Origin: CALMEC01 sp963765105 | GTDB taxonomy: Bacteria > Actinomycetota > Thermoleophilia > Miltoncostaeales > Miltoncostaeaceae | Reading direction: 5' to 3' | Length of the DNA: 64,000 nucleotides | Assembly (NCBI GenBank): GCA_963765105.1 | Contig: CAVXUW010000002.1 | Location: forward strand, 1,364,001-1,428,000 | Part shown: positions 9,013 to 18,366 of the stretch, piece after piece | How positions within the stretch are numbered: the first letter of the stretch is position 1 | Layout of the letters: each line of letters begins with the position of its first letter | Position numbers and translations under genes: made by a program | Notes under the pieces: generated by a model | Told to the model about the DNA's origin: nothing | Databases searched by the model: none | The model's input: only the letters and a program-made list of their open reading frames with translations

Positions 9013-9296
9013 TGTCGTCCGGCAGGGTTCTGGTCACCGCCCGGGGAGGATGTGGCACCGCCCGGGGGTTCGGCCGCCGGTGGCCGCATGGGTCAGGACC
9101 GGTCACACATGCGGACCTTCTCGATCCGGTCCAGACCTCGGTTCACCGACATGACGCCGCACCGAGGAACCCGAGAGAAAGCCCGCCGCGGCACTCGGAG
9201 CCCGCGACGGGCATCGGATCAGGTGGTCGTCACCTGTCGGAATCACCGGGGGATGACGAGGAGCGAGGGCGGGCGAGGGAGTCTCGGAGTCCGGGT

Positions 9297-9340
9297 CAGT
9301 CGTCCGGGTCAGTCGTCCGGGTCAGTCGTCCGGGTCGTCG
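9297..9340. repeat. 13-bp tandem repeat at the end of the 9322 gene
   Basis: CAGTCGTCCGGGT is present three times in a row (9297-9309, 9310-9322, 9323-9335). On the minus strand the units repeat the final Pro-Asp-Asp-stop codons of the neighbouring gene, so extra copies of the stop region lie beyond the true stop. Confidence 0.8.
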
Positions 9341-9987
9341 TCGTCGTCGCCGCCACGGCTGGACGACGTGGACGTCGGCGGAGTGCTGCTGGACCGAGTG
9401 GTGGTCGACCGGGTCGTCGACTGAGTGGTCGTCGACTGAGTGGTCGTCGAGGCGGCGCTCGACGAGCTGCTGGTTCGACCCCGGCCGCCGCCCGGCTGCG
9501 ACGTGGGGTCGGTGGTGGGGGTCCACTGACTGGTCTGGGACCAGGTGTTCTGCCCACCGCCCTGGCCGCCGCCACCTTGGCCGCCACCCGCACCTTGCCC
9601 TGTGGCGCGGTCGGACCAGGTCGTGGGAGCCGTCGTCGTCGACACGGCGGAGGTCGCTGCCACCCGCTTCACGGTGATCGTGCCGGACGACGACGTCACC
9701 TGCCGGCTGGTCGAGCCGTTGCCGGAGGACTCGACGGACGATTCAGAGGCAGCGGGCTCGGACAGCGAGGTCTGCTGGGCTGCCACAGCTGCTCCGGGCA
9801 GTGGAGCCGTCGGCGGGGTGCCGCCCGAGAAGGTGAGGTAGGCCACCGCGGCGAGGCCGACACCGGCCACTCCCCCCACGACGGTCGGGGCCGACCGGCC
9901 GAACCGACTGCGTCCCCACGCGAGCCGCTCGTACTCGACGTCCTGGAGGAAGTCGTCGGTCTCGTCGGCGTGGAAGTTCTGCGACAC
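9322..9987 (-). CDS. membrane-anchored Ser/Thr-rich protein
   Basis: 221 residues. A cytoplasmic N-terminal tail (MSQNFHADETDDFLQDVEYE), one membrane segment around residues 34-55, then an almost wholly low-complexity outside part: Ser/Thr-rich, a Gly/Gln block (GQGAGGGQGGGGQGGGQ), TTTQSTTTQ repeats and an acidic end (DDDDDPDD). It looks like a cell-wall linker or a display protein and has no catalytic domain. It sits between the two paralogous exported proteins but on the other strand. No family recognised. Confidence 0.6.
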   Translation of the reverse strand: MSQNFHADETDDFLQDVEYERLAWGRSRFGRSAPTVVGGVAGVGLAAVAYLTFSGGTPPTAPLPGAAVAAQQTSLSEPAASESSVESSGNGSTSRQVTSSSGTITVKRVAATSAVSTTTAPTTWSDRATGQGAGGGQGGGGQGGGQNTWSQTSQWTPTTDPTSQPGGGRGRTSSSSSAASTTTQSTTTQSTTRSTTTRSSSTPPTSTSSSRGGDDDDDPDD

Positions 9988-10268
9988 AGGTCACATCCCG
10001 TTTCCGGTCTGGCCCAGGGAGGGATCCGCTTCACGCGAAACCTTTACATGCCCCTTGGCGGCACCAGTCCCAGGCGCCCACGTATACCGTGCGGGTGAAT
10101 TCCTCATGCCTGGATCGTGCCGGGGTCAAGTGCGTCCTAACTACTGCCGATCAACAGCGGTGAGTAGTGGGTCGGGCACTGTGGGTCAGAATTATCCTTG
10201 ATGGAGTGTTGACTCTGCACTGACCGCACCTTCACCGGACCTCGACCAGTTTGGGATGCGTGAAACGG

Positions 10269-10874
10269 ATGAGAGTTACCGCCAACGACCGTGACCGTGC
10301 TGTCCAGATCCTCTCGGTCCTGACTGGGGGCATCACCGCGACAGCCGTCGCCGCCACCGGCGTAACAATGGCGCTTGCCAAGCAGAAGACCGAGGACGAC
10401 GCCGCCGCTCGCGCTCAGCAGAAGGCCACCGCCTCCAGCCAGCAGACCGCCAACGTGGCTGCTACCCAGGGCGACGCGACCCAGGGCGAAGCTGCACTGA
10501 CCACAGACCCTGCCACGGGCGCCACCACGACCCATGTCTTCACGGCAACCCCGTCCGGGGCTGCCTCCGCGAAGGCGGCGGCCAAGGCGGCTGCTGGAGC
10601 CAAGACGACTGCCGGAGCCAAGGCGGCGACGGGTACGCAGACTGCGAACGCCCCGCAGACGTCGACCCAGACCAACGCCCCGCAGACGTCGACCCAGACC
10701 AACGCCCCGCAGACGTCGACCCAGACCAACGCCCCGCAGACGTCGACCAAGACGAACCCGCCGCAGACGTCGACCAAGACGAACCCGCCGCAGACGTCGA
10801 CCAAGACGAACCCGCCGCAGACGACCCAGACCACGCCACCCTCTGGCGGGGGCGGCTCCACGTCGGCTTCGTGA
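10269..10874 (+). CDS. exported repeat protein with an ApbE-type DPATGAT motif
   Basis: About 201 residues. The start MRVTANDRDRAVQILSVL and following segment match the 8256 protein. Residues 80-86 read DPATGAT (codons 10506-10526), which fits the Dxx(S/T)GA(T/S) site where ApbE links FMN to a Thr. The rest is Ala/Lys-rich, then seven 9-residue repeats of the NAPQTSTQT type. No FMN-binding domain fold is visible. The stop overlaps the apbE start, so the two are translationally coupled. An FMN-carrier role is inference from the motif and coupling. TTG 10251 or GTG 10260 are alternative starts; the paralogue supports ATG 10269. Confidence 0.6.
   Translation: MRVTANDRDRAVQILSVLTGGITATAVAATGVTMALAKQKTEDDAAARAQQKATASSQQTANVAATQGDATQGEAALTTDPATGATTTHVFTATPSGAASAKAAAKAAAGAKTTAGAKAATGTQTANAPQTSTQTNAPQTSTQTNAPQTSTQTNAPQTSTKTNPPQTSTKTNPPQTSTKTNPPQTTQTTPPSGGGGSTSAS
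10647..10832 (+). repeat. 27-bp coding tandem repeat, seven units
   Basis: Seven nearly identical 27-base units encode NAPQTSTQT (first three), NAPQTSTKT, NPPQTSTKT (two) and a shortened last unit. Near-identity at DNA level implies recent expansion or homogenisation. Confidence 0.9.
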
Positions 10875-11917
10875 CGTCTCACCCCTCTTCTGCAGATTCC
10901 CAGGTGGCGGCGCCCGTCAACGGCGCCGCCACCTGGCGTGCCATCGGCACTTTCGTCGAGCTGGCAGTGGCAGATGCACAGCGGCTCGACGAGGCGCGCA
11001 CGATCGCGGAAGACCTGATCGCCGAGCTGGACCGCACGTGCAGCAGGTTCCGTGACGACTCCGAGCTGAGTCGCGCCAACCAGGCCGCCGGTACGTGGGT
11101 TCCGGCATCGCCGGTCCTGCTCGACGCAGTCCGCGTGGCCGTCATCGCCGCTCAGGCGACCGACGGTGTCGTGGACCCCACCTTGGGACTCAGCCTGATC
11201 GCGTTGGGGTACGACCGCGACCTGGCCGACGTCCAGGCGGTCACGCCGGCGGGCCCTCGCACGGCCGACCCGCGGCAGGCGGCCACCTCACCGGCAGCCC
11301 TGCCGTCGGCCGTCCCCGCCCGGCGCGGCGCCTGGTCCGAGATCGAGATCACCGACGACGCCATCAGGCTGCCGTTCGACGTCTCCCTCGACCTGGGGGC
11401 CACGGCGAAGGCCTACGGGTCGGACTGCATCGCCATGGCACTGGCGGCCCGGGGCATCCAGGGCCTGATCAGCCTGGGCGGCGACGTCTCCGTCTCTCAC
11501 CCCGAGGGCGCCGCCGACTACTGGTGGCGGATCGCGGTCTGTGAACGGCCGAACACTCCCGGCGAGCAGACCCTGCTGATGACACGTGGCGGGATCGCCA
11601 CCTCGTCGACCACCCACCGTCGCTGGTCGCACGACCGTGCGACCGTGCACCACCTGCTCGACCCGAGCACCGGGCGCCCTGTCGAGCAGACCTGGCGAAC
11701 GGTGACCGTGCGAGCGGCCACCTGCGTGGCCGCCAACACCGCGACGACGGCGTCCCTCGTGCTCGGCGACGCCGCCGTCCCGTGGCTCGAACGCAACCAC
11801 CTGGCTGCCCGCCTGGTCGACCAGGCCGGCGACGTCTACGAGGTCGCCGGCTGGCCGGGCGACCCGGTCGACACCCGAATTGACCTGCCCGAGACCGTGC
11901 CGACCACAGACTCGTAG
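10871..11917 (+). CDS. apbE: FAD:protein FMN transferase ApbE
   Basis: 348 residues. Family motifs are present in order: DRTCSRFRDDSELSRAN, GVVDPTLGLSLIALGYDRD, SLDLGATAKAYGSD, GLISLGGDVSV, GGIATSSTTHRRW and HHLLDPSTGRPV. ApbE cleaves FAD and attaches FMN to a Thr/Ser of exported redox proteins with Mg2+. There is no obvious signal peptide, so the enzyme may act on its partner at the inner membrane face or use an unrecognised signal. GTG at 10871 overlaps the stop of the protein carrying DPATGAT. It is followed by the ferric-reductase-like gene. Confidence 0.93.
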   Translation: MTSHPSSADSQVAAPVNGAATWRAIGTFVELAVADAQRLDEARTIAEDLIAELDRTCSRFRDDSELSRANQAAGTWVPASPVLLDAVRVAVIAAQATDGVVDPTLGLSLIALGYDRDLADVQAVTPAGPRTADPRQAATSPAALPSAVPARRGAWSEIEITDDAIRLPFDVSLDLGATAKAYGSDCIAMALAARGIQGLISLGGDVSVSHPEGAADYWWRIAVCERPNTPGEQTLLMTRGGIATSSTTHRRWSHDRATVHHLLDPSTGRPVEQTWRTVTVRAATCVAANTATTASLVLGDAAVPWLERNHLAARLVDQAGDVYEVAGWPGDPVDTRIDLPETVPTTDS

Positions 11918-12002
11918 ACGGGCACAACGCTGTGCGCGAGGATCGAGCACGCAGACGAAGCACCCCGACGTCTGCATGAACACGTAGCGAAAGAGACCCG
12001 AT

Positions 12003-12593
12003 ATGCAAATGCTCTGGTTCGCCAACCGAGGTAGTGGCGTCGTCCTGGTGGCCCTGCTCACCCTGTCGACCGCGCTCGGCATCGTGGCGACGGTACGTGC
12101 AGGAACCTCACGGTGGCCGCGATTCGCCACCCAGGCCCTGCATCGCAACGTCTCGCTGATCTCGGTCGGCCTGTTGGTGCTGCATGCAGTGGTCGCCAAG
12201 CTCGACACCTATGTGGACCTCACCTGGCTCGACATCTTCATCCCGATCCAGGGTGAGTACGCCGCAAAGCACAAGCTGGGCCTGTGGTTGGGCTGCGTCG
12301 CGTTCGACCTGATCCTCGTGGTGCTCATCACCAGCCTGTTGCGCCACCGCATGGGCCACAAGACCTGGCGGGGCATCCACCTGTTCTCCTACGTCTCGTG
12401 GGCGGCCGGACTGGTGCACGGCATGGTGCTCGGCACCGACGCCTACACGGCCTGGAGCCTCACGGTGACGATCATCAGTGTCGCCGTGGTCGCGGGCGCG
12501 GGCATCGTGCGCATCGCGACCTGGGCCCACGAACGCCGGTTGCACGCCGACACCATGCCGTTGACCAGCGACGCCGCCGGAGGTGTGCTGTGA
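12003..12593 (+). CDS. ferric-reductase-like transmembrane protein
   Basis: 196 residues with about five or six helices. Conserved-looking His residues sit in helices: ALHRNVSLISVGLLVLHAVV, then GIHLFSYVSWAAGLVHGMVLG. Two pairs of His across the membrane are typical of the ferric reductase/NOX/YedZ b-haem core. The expected role is moving electrons from the cytoplasm outward. No flavin or NAD domain is attached, so it needs the partners encoded next to it. Its stop overlaps the GTG of the NuoF-like gene. Confidence 0.8.
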   Translation: MQMLWFANRGSGVVLVALLTLSTALGIVATVRAGTSRWPRFATQALHRNVSLISVGLLVLHAVVAKLDTYVDLTWLDIFIPIQGEYAAKHKLGLWLGCVAFDLILVVLITSLLRHRMGHKTWRGIHLFSYVSWAAGLVHGMVLGTDAYTAWSLTVTIISVAVVAGAGIVRIATWAHERRLHADTMPLTSDAAGGVL

Positions 12594-13867
12594 GCGAGGG
12601 TGGACACGCCGTCGTCCCGGGCGGGTTCCACGGCCACGTGGCCGTGGTCTCGGGCCCACGCCTGCTCTCGGGCGTCACCGACGGCCCCGGGCTCTCCATC
12701 CATCGTCGCCGTTGGCCGCTGCCGCCGCCGATCAGTGCCGACGACCTGGTGGCCCTGACCGGTCGGGTCGACGTCCGCGGTCGCGGTGGCGCCGCCTTCC
12801 CGTTCAGCCGCAAGCTCGCCACGGCGGTCGACGCCGGCAACAAGCGCTTCGTCGTCGTCAACGCCTCGGAGGGCGAGCCCGGCAGTGCCAAGGACAGCGG
12901 CCTGCTGCTCACCGTTCCGCACCTGGTGCTGGACGGTGCCGAGCTCGTGGCCGAGGCCCTGCAGTGCGACATGATCCACATCGTGGTACCCGGTGAGCGG
13001 CTGGAGGTGCGGCCGGCCGTCGAGGCGGCCATCGCCGAACGCCAGGACGACGGCGGCACCATCAGCTACGTCGTCCACCAGACCAACGGCGGTTTCGTCG
13101 GCGGCCAGGCCCGGGCGGTGCTCGAGCTGATGTCGGGGCGCGAGAACCTGCCGGTCACCTCCTGGGCGCCGGAGGCGATCAGTGGGTTCAAGAACAAGCC
13201 CACCCTGTTGTCGAACGCCGAGACCTACGCCCAGGTCGCCGCCCTGGTCGGCCTGGGGCCGTCGGAGTACGCCCGGGTCGGAACTCCCGAAGAACCCGGA
13301 ACCACCCTGCTCACCGTGGCCGGTGACGGGCCGGGTGCGGTGGTGCTCGAGGTGCCGTTCGGCGTCAAGCTGGCCGACGTGCTCGACCACTGCGGCCACG
13401 GCATCGACGCGCCCGTTCTCATGGGCGGGTACCACGGCGCCTGGCTCTCGAGCACCGACGTGGCCCAGCGCCGGGTCACCCGAGCCGACCTCACGGCCGC
13501 CGGCGCCACCCTCGGGGCCGGCGTCGTGCTGCCCGTCGACCGCGAGGCGTGCCCGATCGACCTGACCGCCCGCATCGTCGCCTACCTGGCCGGTCAGAGT
13601 GCCCGTCGCTGCGGGCCGTGCCGCAACGGGCTGCCCGCGCTGGCCGAGGCGGTCGACGCGCTGGCCATCGGTGGCGGCGGCACCCCGGTGCTGGATCGGG
13701 TGCGTCAGCTGGTCGGACTGCTGCCCGGGCGCGGATCGTGCGCCCATCCCGACGGCACGATCCGGCTGGTCGCCTCGATGCTCCGGATGTTCCCGGACGA
13801 GCTCAACGCCCATGCCTACGCCACCTGCCCCCGGATCAACGACCCACGGAAGGCGGTGACAGCGTGA
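12590..13867 (+). CDS. NuoF-like NADH-binding iron-sulfur flavoprotein
   Basis: 425 residues, related to the 51-kDa subunit of complex I and to RnfC. The FMN/NADH region shows DVRGRGGAAFPFSRK and VVNASEGEPGSAKDSG; a SLBB-like segment follows; the C-terminus has SARRCGPCRNGLPAL plus a later Cys (GRGSCAHPDG), enough for an [4Fe-4S] cluster. Likely job: oxidise NAD(P)H and pass electrons to the ferredoxin or membrane haem protein encoded beside it. GTG 12590 overlaps the upstream stop, its own stop overlaps the ferredoxin start, so this is a tight operon. No complex I genes are nearby. Confidence 0.85.
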   Translation: MSEGGHAVVPGGFHGHVAVVSGPRLLSGVTDGPGLSIHRRRWPLPPPISADDLVALTGRVDVRGRGGAAFPFSRKLATAVDAGNKRFVVVNASEGEPGSAKDSGLLLTVPHLVLDGAELVAEALQCDMIHIVVPGERLEVRPAVEAAIAERQDDGGTISYVVHQTNGGFVGGQARAVLELMSGRENLPVTSWAPEAISGFKNKPTLLSNAETYAQVAALVGLGPSEYARVGTPEEPGTTLLTVAGDGPGAVVLEVPFGVKLADVLDHCGHGIDAPVLMGGYHGAWLSSTDVAQRRVTRADLTAAGATLGAGVVLPVDREACPIDLTARIVAYLAGQSARRCGPCRNGLPALAEAVDALAIGGGGTPVLDRVRQLVGLLPGRGSCAHPDGTIRLVASMLRMFPDELNAHAYATCPRINDPRKAVTA

Positions 13868-14430
13868 GCTCGCCGACGAACCCCTACGCCAACGAGGTGC
13901 CCGACACCGGCAGCATGACCATCCTGCCCAACGGAACACCGGTCGCTCCGCCGACCGGCAGCCTGCCGACCTCGCCGCAGACCGGCGCCGTCCCGACATC
14001 ACCGCAGACCGGTCACGTCATCCTTCCTGCCACCACGGGCATCCCGATCGCCCCTGCACCCAGCACCTCGGCGCATCGGGTCGCCCGTCCGGAGTCGCCG
14101 GCTGCCGCAGCGGCCCGCGCCAACGCCGAGCGACCCCAGAGCACCACCATGCTTCCGACCCGGCGTCAGGTGGAGCCCTCGAAGCCCAGCGCGCTGCGCG
14201 GGGCCAACGCCCGGCGTCCCGGAAAGATCCTCAAGGTCGACTGGCCTGCCTGCAAGGCCCACGGGCTGTGCCATGAGCTGCTGCCCGAGGCGGTCGGACT
14301 CGACGAGTGGGGGTTCCCCATCGTCGACCGTGAGTCGTTGCGGGGCCTGCGGCTGGACGACGCCAAGCGGGCGGTCGCGGCCTGCCCCACCCTAGCCCTG
14401 CGGTTGGTGGACGCACCGCCCTCCAAGTGA
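13864..14430 (+). CDS. ferredoxin with a long Pro/Thr-rich N-terminal extension
   Basis: 188 residues. Only the last 70 form the ferredoxin: VDWPACKAHGLCHELLPEAV, a middle strand WGFPIVDRE and VAACPTLALR. Three cysteines in CxxxxxC...C spacing fit an actinobacterial [3Fe-4S] or labile [4Fe-4S] ferredoxin. The first 110 residues are low complexity with an imperfect repeat (PTSPQTG), unusual for a soluble ferredoxin and similar in style to the linkers of the exported proteins upstream. Start codon GTG overlaps the NuoF-like stop. Probably relays electrons between NuoF-like and membrane partners. Confidence 0.8.
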   Translation: MSSPTNPYANEVPDTGSMTILPNGTPVAPPTGSLPTSPQTGAVPTSPQTGHVILPATTGIPIAPAPSTSAHRVARPESPAAAAARANAERPQSTTMLPTRRQVEPSKPSALRGANARRPGKILKVDWPACKAHGLCHELLPEAVGLDEWGFPIVDRESLRGLRLDDAKRAVAACPTLALRLVDAPPSK

Positions 14431-14436
14431 GGCACC

Positions 14437-14442
14437 TATCCT
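14437..14442 (+). promoter_or_regulatory. -10 box TATCCT before hrpA
   Basis: TATCCT ends six bases before the GTG at 14449, consistent with a leaderless hrpA transcript. Confidence 0.4.
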
Positions 14443-14448
14443 GAGCCC

Positions 14449-17400
14449 GTGGCACGGCAGGGTGGGCGAGAGCCGGAGCAGCGGTTCGTCGTCCCCCCGA
14501 TCACCTATCCGGCCGAGCTGCCGGTCAGCGCAGCGCCGGGACGAGATCGCCGCGGCGATCCGGACCACCAGGTCGTGGTCGTCGCCGGCGAGACCGGGTC
14601 GGGCAAGACCACCCAGCTGCCCAAGATCTGCCTCGAGCTGGGCCGCGGCGTGCCGGGCCTGATCGGGCACACCCAGCCCCGCCGGCTCGCCGCCCGCACC
14701 GTGGCCGAGCGGATCGCCGAGGAGCTCGGCACCCCGCTCGGCGACCCGGTCGGCTACCAGGTGCGGTTCACCGACCAGGTCAGCGACCGCAACGCTGGTC
14801 AAGCTGATGACCGACGGCATCCTGCTGGCCGAGATCGCAGCGCGACCGGCACGCTGCGCCGCTACGACACGCTGATCATCGACGAGGCGCACGAGCGCAG
14901 CCTCAACATCGACTTCCTGCTCGGCTACCTGCGCGCAGCTGCTGCCCCGCCGTCCCGACCTGAAGGTGATCATCACCTCGGCGACGATCGACCCCGGCGG
15001 TTCGCCCGACACTTCGTCACCCGGGCTGCCGGCCCGGTGGTCGAGGTGTCCGGCCGCACCTACCCGGTCGAGATCCGCTACCGGCCGCTCGCCCTGCCCA
15101 CCGACGCGCCGGGCGCAGGAGCGCGACAGCCCGGACGACGACGACCGCCGTCGACGACGTCGAGGAGCCACGCGACCAGATCCAGGGCATCTGCGACGCG
15201 GTCGCCGAGCTGAGCCGGGAGGGCCCGGCGACATCCTGGTGTTCCTGTCCGGCGAGCGGGAGATCCGCGACACCGCGGACGCCGCTGGCCGACGTGGCCG
15301 GCCGCGCACCACCGAGGTGCTGCCGCTGTACGCCCGGCTGTCGACCGCCGAGCAGCACCGGGTGTTCAGCGCGCACCCGGGCCGCCGCGTGGTGCTGGCC
15401 ACCAACGTCGCCGAGACCTCGCTGACCGTGCCCGGCATCCGCTACGTCGTCGACCCCGGCACCGCCCGGATCTCCCGCTACAGCCACCGGACCAAGGTGC
15501 AGCGGCTGCCGATCGAGCCGATCTCGCAGGCCTCGGCCCGCCAGCGCGCCGGCCGCTGCGGCCGGCGTCGCGGACGGCATCTGCATCCGGCTGTACGCCG
15601 AGGAGGACTTCGAGGCCCGCCCCGCCTTCACCGACCCCGAGATCCTGCGCACCAACCTGGCCTCGGTCATCCTGCAGATGGCCGCGCTCGGCCTCGGCGA
15701 CATCGCCGCCTTCCCGTTCCTCGACCCGCCGGACCGCCGCGCAGGTCAGCGACGGCGTCGCGCTGCTCGAGGAGCTCGGCGCCCTCGACCACGCCCCGCG
15801 CAGCCGACGGCAGCGGACCACGGCTCACCGCCGCTCGGCCGCCGGCTGGCGCAGCTGCCGGTCGACCCGCGGCTGGGCCGGATGATCCTGGAGGCCGACG
15901 GCAACGGCTGCGTCCGCGAGGTGCTGGTCATCGCGGCGGCGCTGTCCATCCAGGACCCGCGCGAGCGGCCGCGCCGACGAGCACCAGCGAGGCCGCCGAC
16001 CAGAAGCACGCCCGGTTCGCCGACCCGACGTCGCGACTTCCTGGCCTACCTGAACCTGTGGCAGTACCTGCGCGAGCAGCAGCGCGAGCTGTCTCGCAGC
16101 GCGTTCCGCCGGATGTGCCGGGCGCGAGTACCTGCAACTACCTGCGGGTCCGGGAGTGGCAGGACCTGGTCGGCCCAGCTGCGCCAGATCGCCGGCAGTG
16201 TCGGGGTGGCGGCAGGCCAACGCCGGCACGCAGCCGATCCGAACCGGGTGCACCGCGCGCTGCTGGCCGGGCTGCTGTCGCACGTCGGGGCTGCGCGAGA
16301 GTGACCGCACAGAGTTCACCGGGCGCGCGAGGCGCCAAGTTCGCAGGTGTGGCCCGGGTCGGCGCTGTTCCGCAAGCCGCCGCGACTGGGTGATGGCCGG
16401 CCGAGCTGGTCGAGACCAGCCGGCTGTGGGGCCGCGACGTCGCCCGGATCGAACCGGAGTGGGTCGAGCCGCTGGCCGAGCACCTGGTCAAGCGCAGCTA
16501 CAGCGAGCCGCACTGGGAGGCCAAGCGCGGCGCGGTCGATGGCGGTCGAGAAGGTCACCCTGTACGGGGTGCCGCTGGTCGCGGCCCGCAAGGTCGGCTA
16601 CGGCAGGGTCGACCCCGAGCTGTGCGCGCGAGCTGTTCATCCGGCACGCCCTGGTCGAGGGCGACTGGCAGACCCACCACAGCTTCTTCCGCGGCCAACC
16701 GGCGCCTGCTGGACGACGTCGAGGAGCTCGAGCACCGGGCCCGCCGCCGCGACATCCTGGTGGACGACGAGACGCTGTTCGACGTTCTACGACGCGCGGA
16801 TCCCGGCCGACGTCGTCTCCGGCGCCGGCACTTCGACGCCTGGTGGAAGCGGGCCCGACGGGACCGAGCCCGAGCTGCTCGACCTTCACCCACGCGCTGC
16901 TGATCGCCGACGGCGCCGACGGCGGTGAGCAGCCGCCGACTACCCCGACACCTGGCGCTGCAGGACGGCGCTGCGCTGCCGCTGACCTACCAGTTCGAGC
17001 CCGGCGCGGACGACGACGGCGTCACCGTGCACGTGCCGGTCGCAGGCTCTGGCCGGGTCGACCCGGCACGGCTTCGACTGGCAGATCCCGGGCCTGCGCC
17101 ACGAGCTGGTGACCGCGCTGCTGCGCAGGCTGCCCAAGGCGATCCGTGCGGCGTTCTGGTGCCCGCCCCGGACACATGCCCGGGCCGCGCTGGCCAGGCG
17201 ATCGCAGGCCGGACGACGGGCCGCCGCTTCCGCAGCAACTGTTCGAGGACTGGCCCGGCGAGCTGCACGCCCGACCGGGCGGTCGACGTGCCGGTCGAGG
17301 AGTTCGACCTGGCGGGTCCCGGCCACCTGCGCCTCACCTTCCGGGTCGAGGACGCCCAGGGCCGCTGGTGCAGGTCGGCAGGCACGCTCCGCGCAGGGCA

Positions 17401-18366
17401 AGGACCTCACCGAGCTGGCAGAGCTGCTGCGGCCCCGGGTGCGGGCGGCGGTGGCCGCCATCGCCGGCGCGGGCATCGAGCGGGCCAAGCTGGCGGGCTG
17501 GACGTCGGCACCTGCCCCGCAGCGTCGAACGCCAGGACGGCGGCCGCACGGTGTCGGCCTATCCGGCGTTGGTCGACGAGGGCGGCAACACCGCCGTCCG
17601 GGTGCTGGCGAGCGCCGCCGAGGCCGACCGGGCGATGCGCACCGGTACCCGACGGCTGCTGCTGACCAGTCTCGGCGACCCGCTGGCCCGGTTGAGGGGA
17701 CAGGTCGAGTACGTGCTGCCCAAGGCCGACCGGCTGTCACTGGCGCTCAGCCGCTACCCGTCGGTGACCGCCCTGCTCGAGGACTGTCTGGCCTGTGCGG
17801 TCGACGACCTGGTCGTCCAGCACGGCGGCCCGGCCTGGGACGGCGATGCCTACAAGGCGCTGCTGACCCAGGTCCGGGCCGGCATCGGCGAGGCCGGGCT
17901 CGACGTCGTCCGACCGTGGCCCGGGTGCTGGCCCAGGCCGGGAGGTGGAGCGGCGATCAGCTCGACGGCCTCCCTGGCGCTGCTGCCCATGCTCGACCGA
18001 CGTGCGTGCCCAGCTGGGCGAGCTCGTGCCGGCCGGGTTCGTGGCCAGGGCCGGACGGCGGCGGCTGCCCGACCTGCTGCGCTACCTGCGGGCGGCCGGG
18101 CGCCGGCTGGCCGGGCGCCCGAGAACGTCGACGCCGACCGCGGCCGCATGGACCGGATCGCGGCGATCGAGGCGTCCGTCGACGCCTGCGTCGCTGCGCT
18201 GCCGCCGTCCCGTCGTGTGGCGCGCGAGGTGAGCGACGTACGGTGGATGGTGCAGGAGCTGCGGGTCAGCGTGTTCGCCCAGGGCATCGGCACCGCCTAC
18301 CCGATCTCGGAGCAGCGGATCGAGAAGGCCCTCGGCGGCCTGCGAGAAGGGGTGGGGCGTGAGTGA
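14449..18366 (+). CDS. hrpA: ATP-dependent RNA helicase HrpA (many frame breaks)
   Basis: The span would encode about 1,300 residues, the usual HrpA length, but is split over all three frames by well over a dozen single-base breaks. Conserved pieces follow in order: Walker A GETGSGKTTQLPK, TQPRRLAARTVAERIAEELG, DEAHERSLNIDF, ITSATID, VFLSGEREIRDTAD, TNVAETSLTVPGIRYVVD, the winged helix and OB-like regions, and the HrpA-specific C-terminus (VRWMVQELRVSVFAQGIGTA, then ISEQRIEKALGG). Several breaks coincide with GCGCAG or CGCAGG (14528, 14933, 15113, 15740) where removing one base restores the family sequence. DEAH-box helicases of this type remodel RNA or rescue stalled ribosomes. I treat it as an intact gene with sequence errors. 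Confidence 0.85.

Noticed and set aside
12443..14002. A 519-residue frame opposite the NuoF-like gene
   Set aside because: Low-complexity Arg/Gly/His translation antisense to a clear redox gene; no start signal or homology features.
14449..18366. hrpA as a true pseudogene
   Set aside because: Conserved helicase residues persist in full order over the whole usual length and several breaks share one sequence context, so indel errors are the better explanation.
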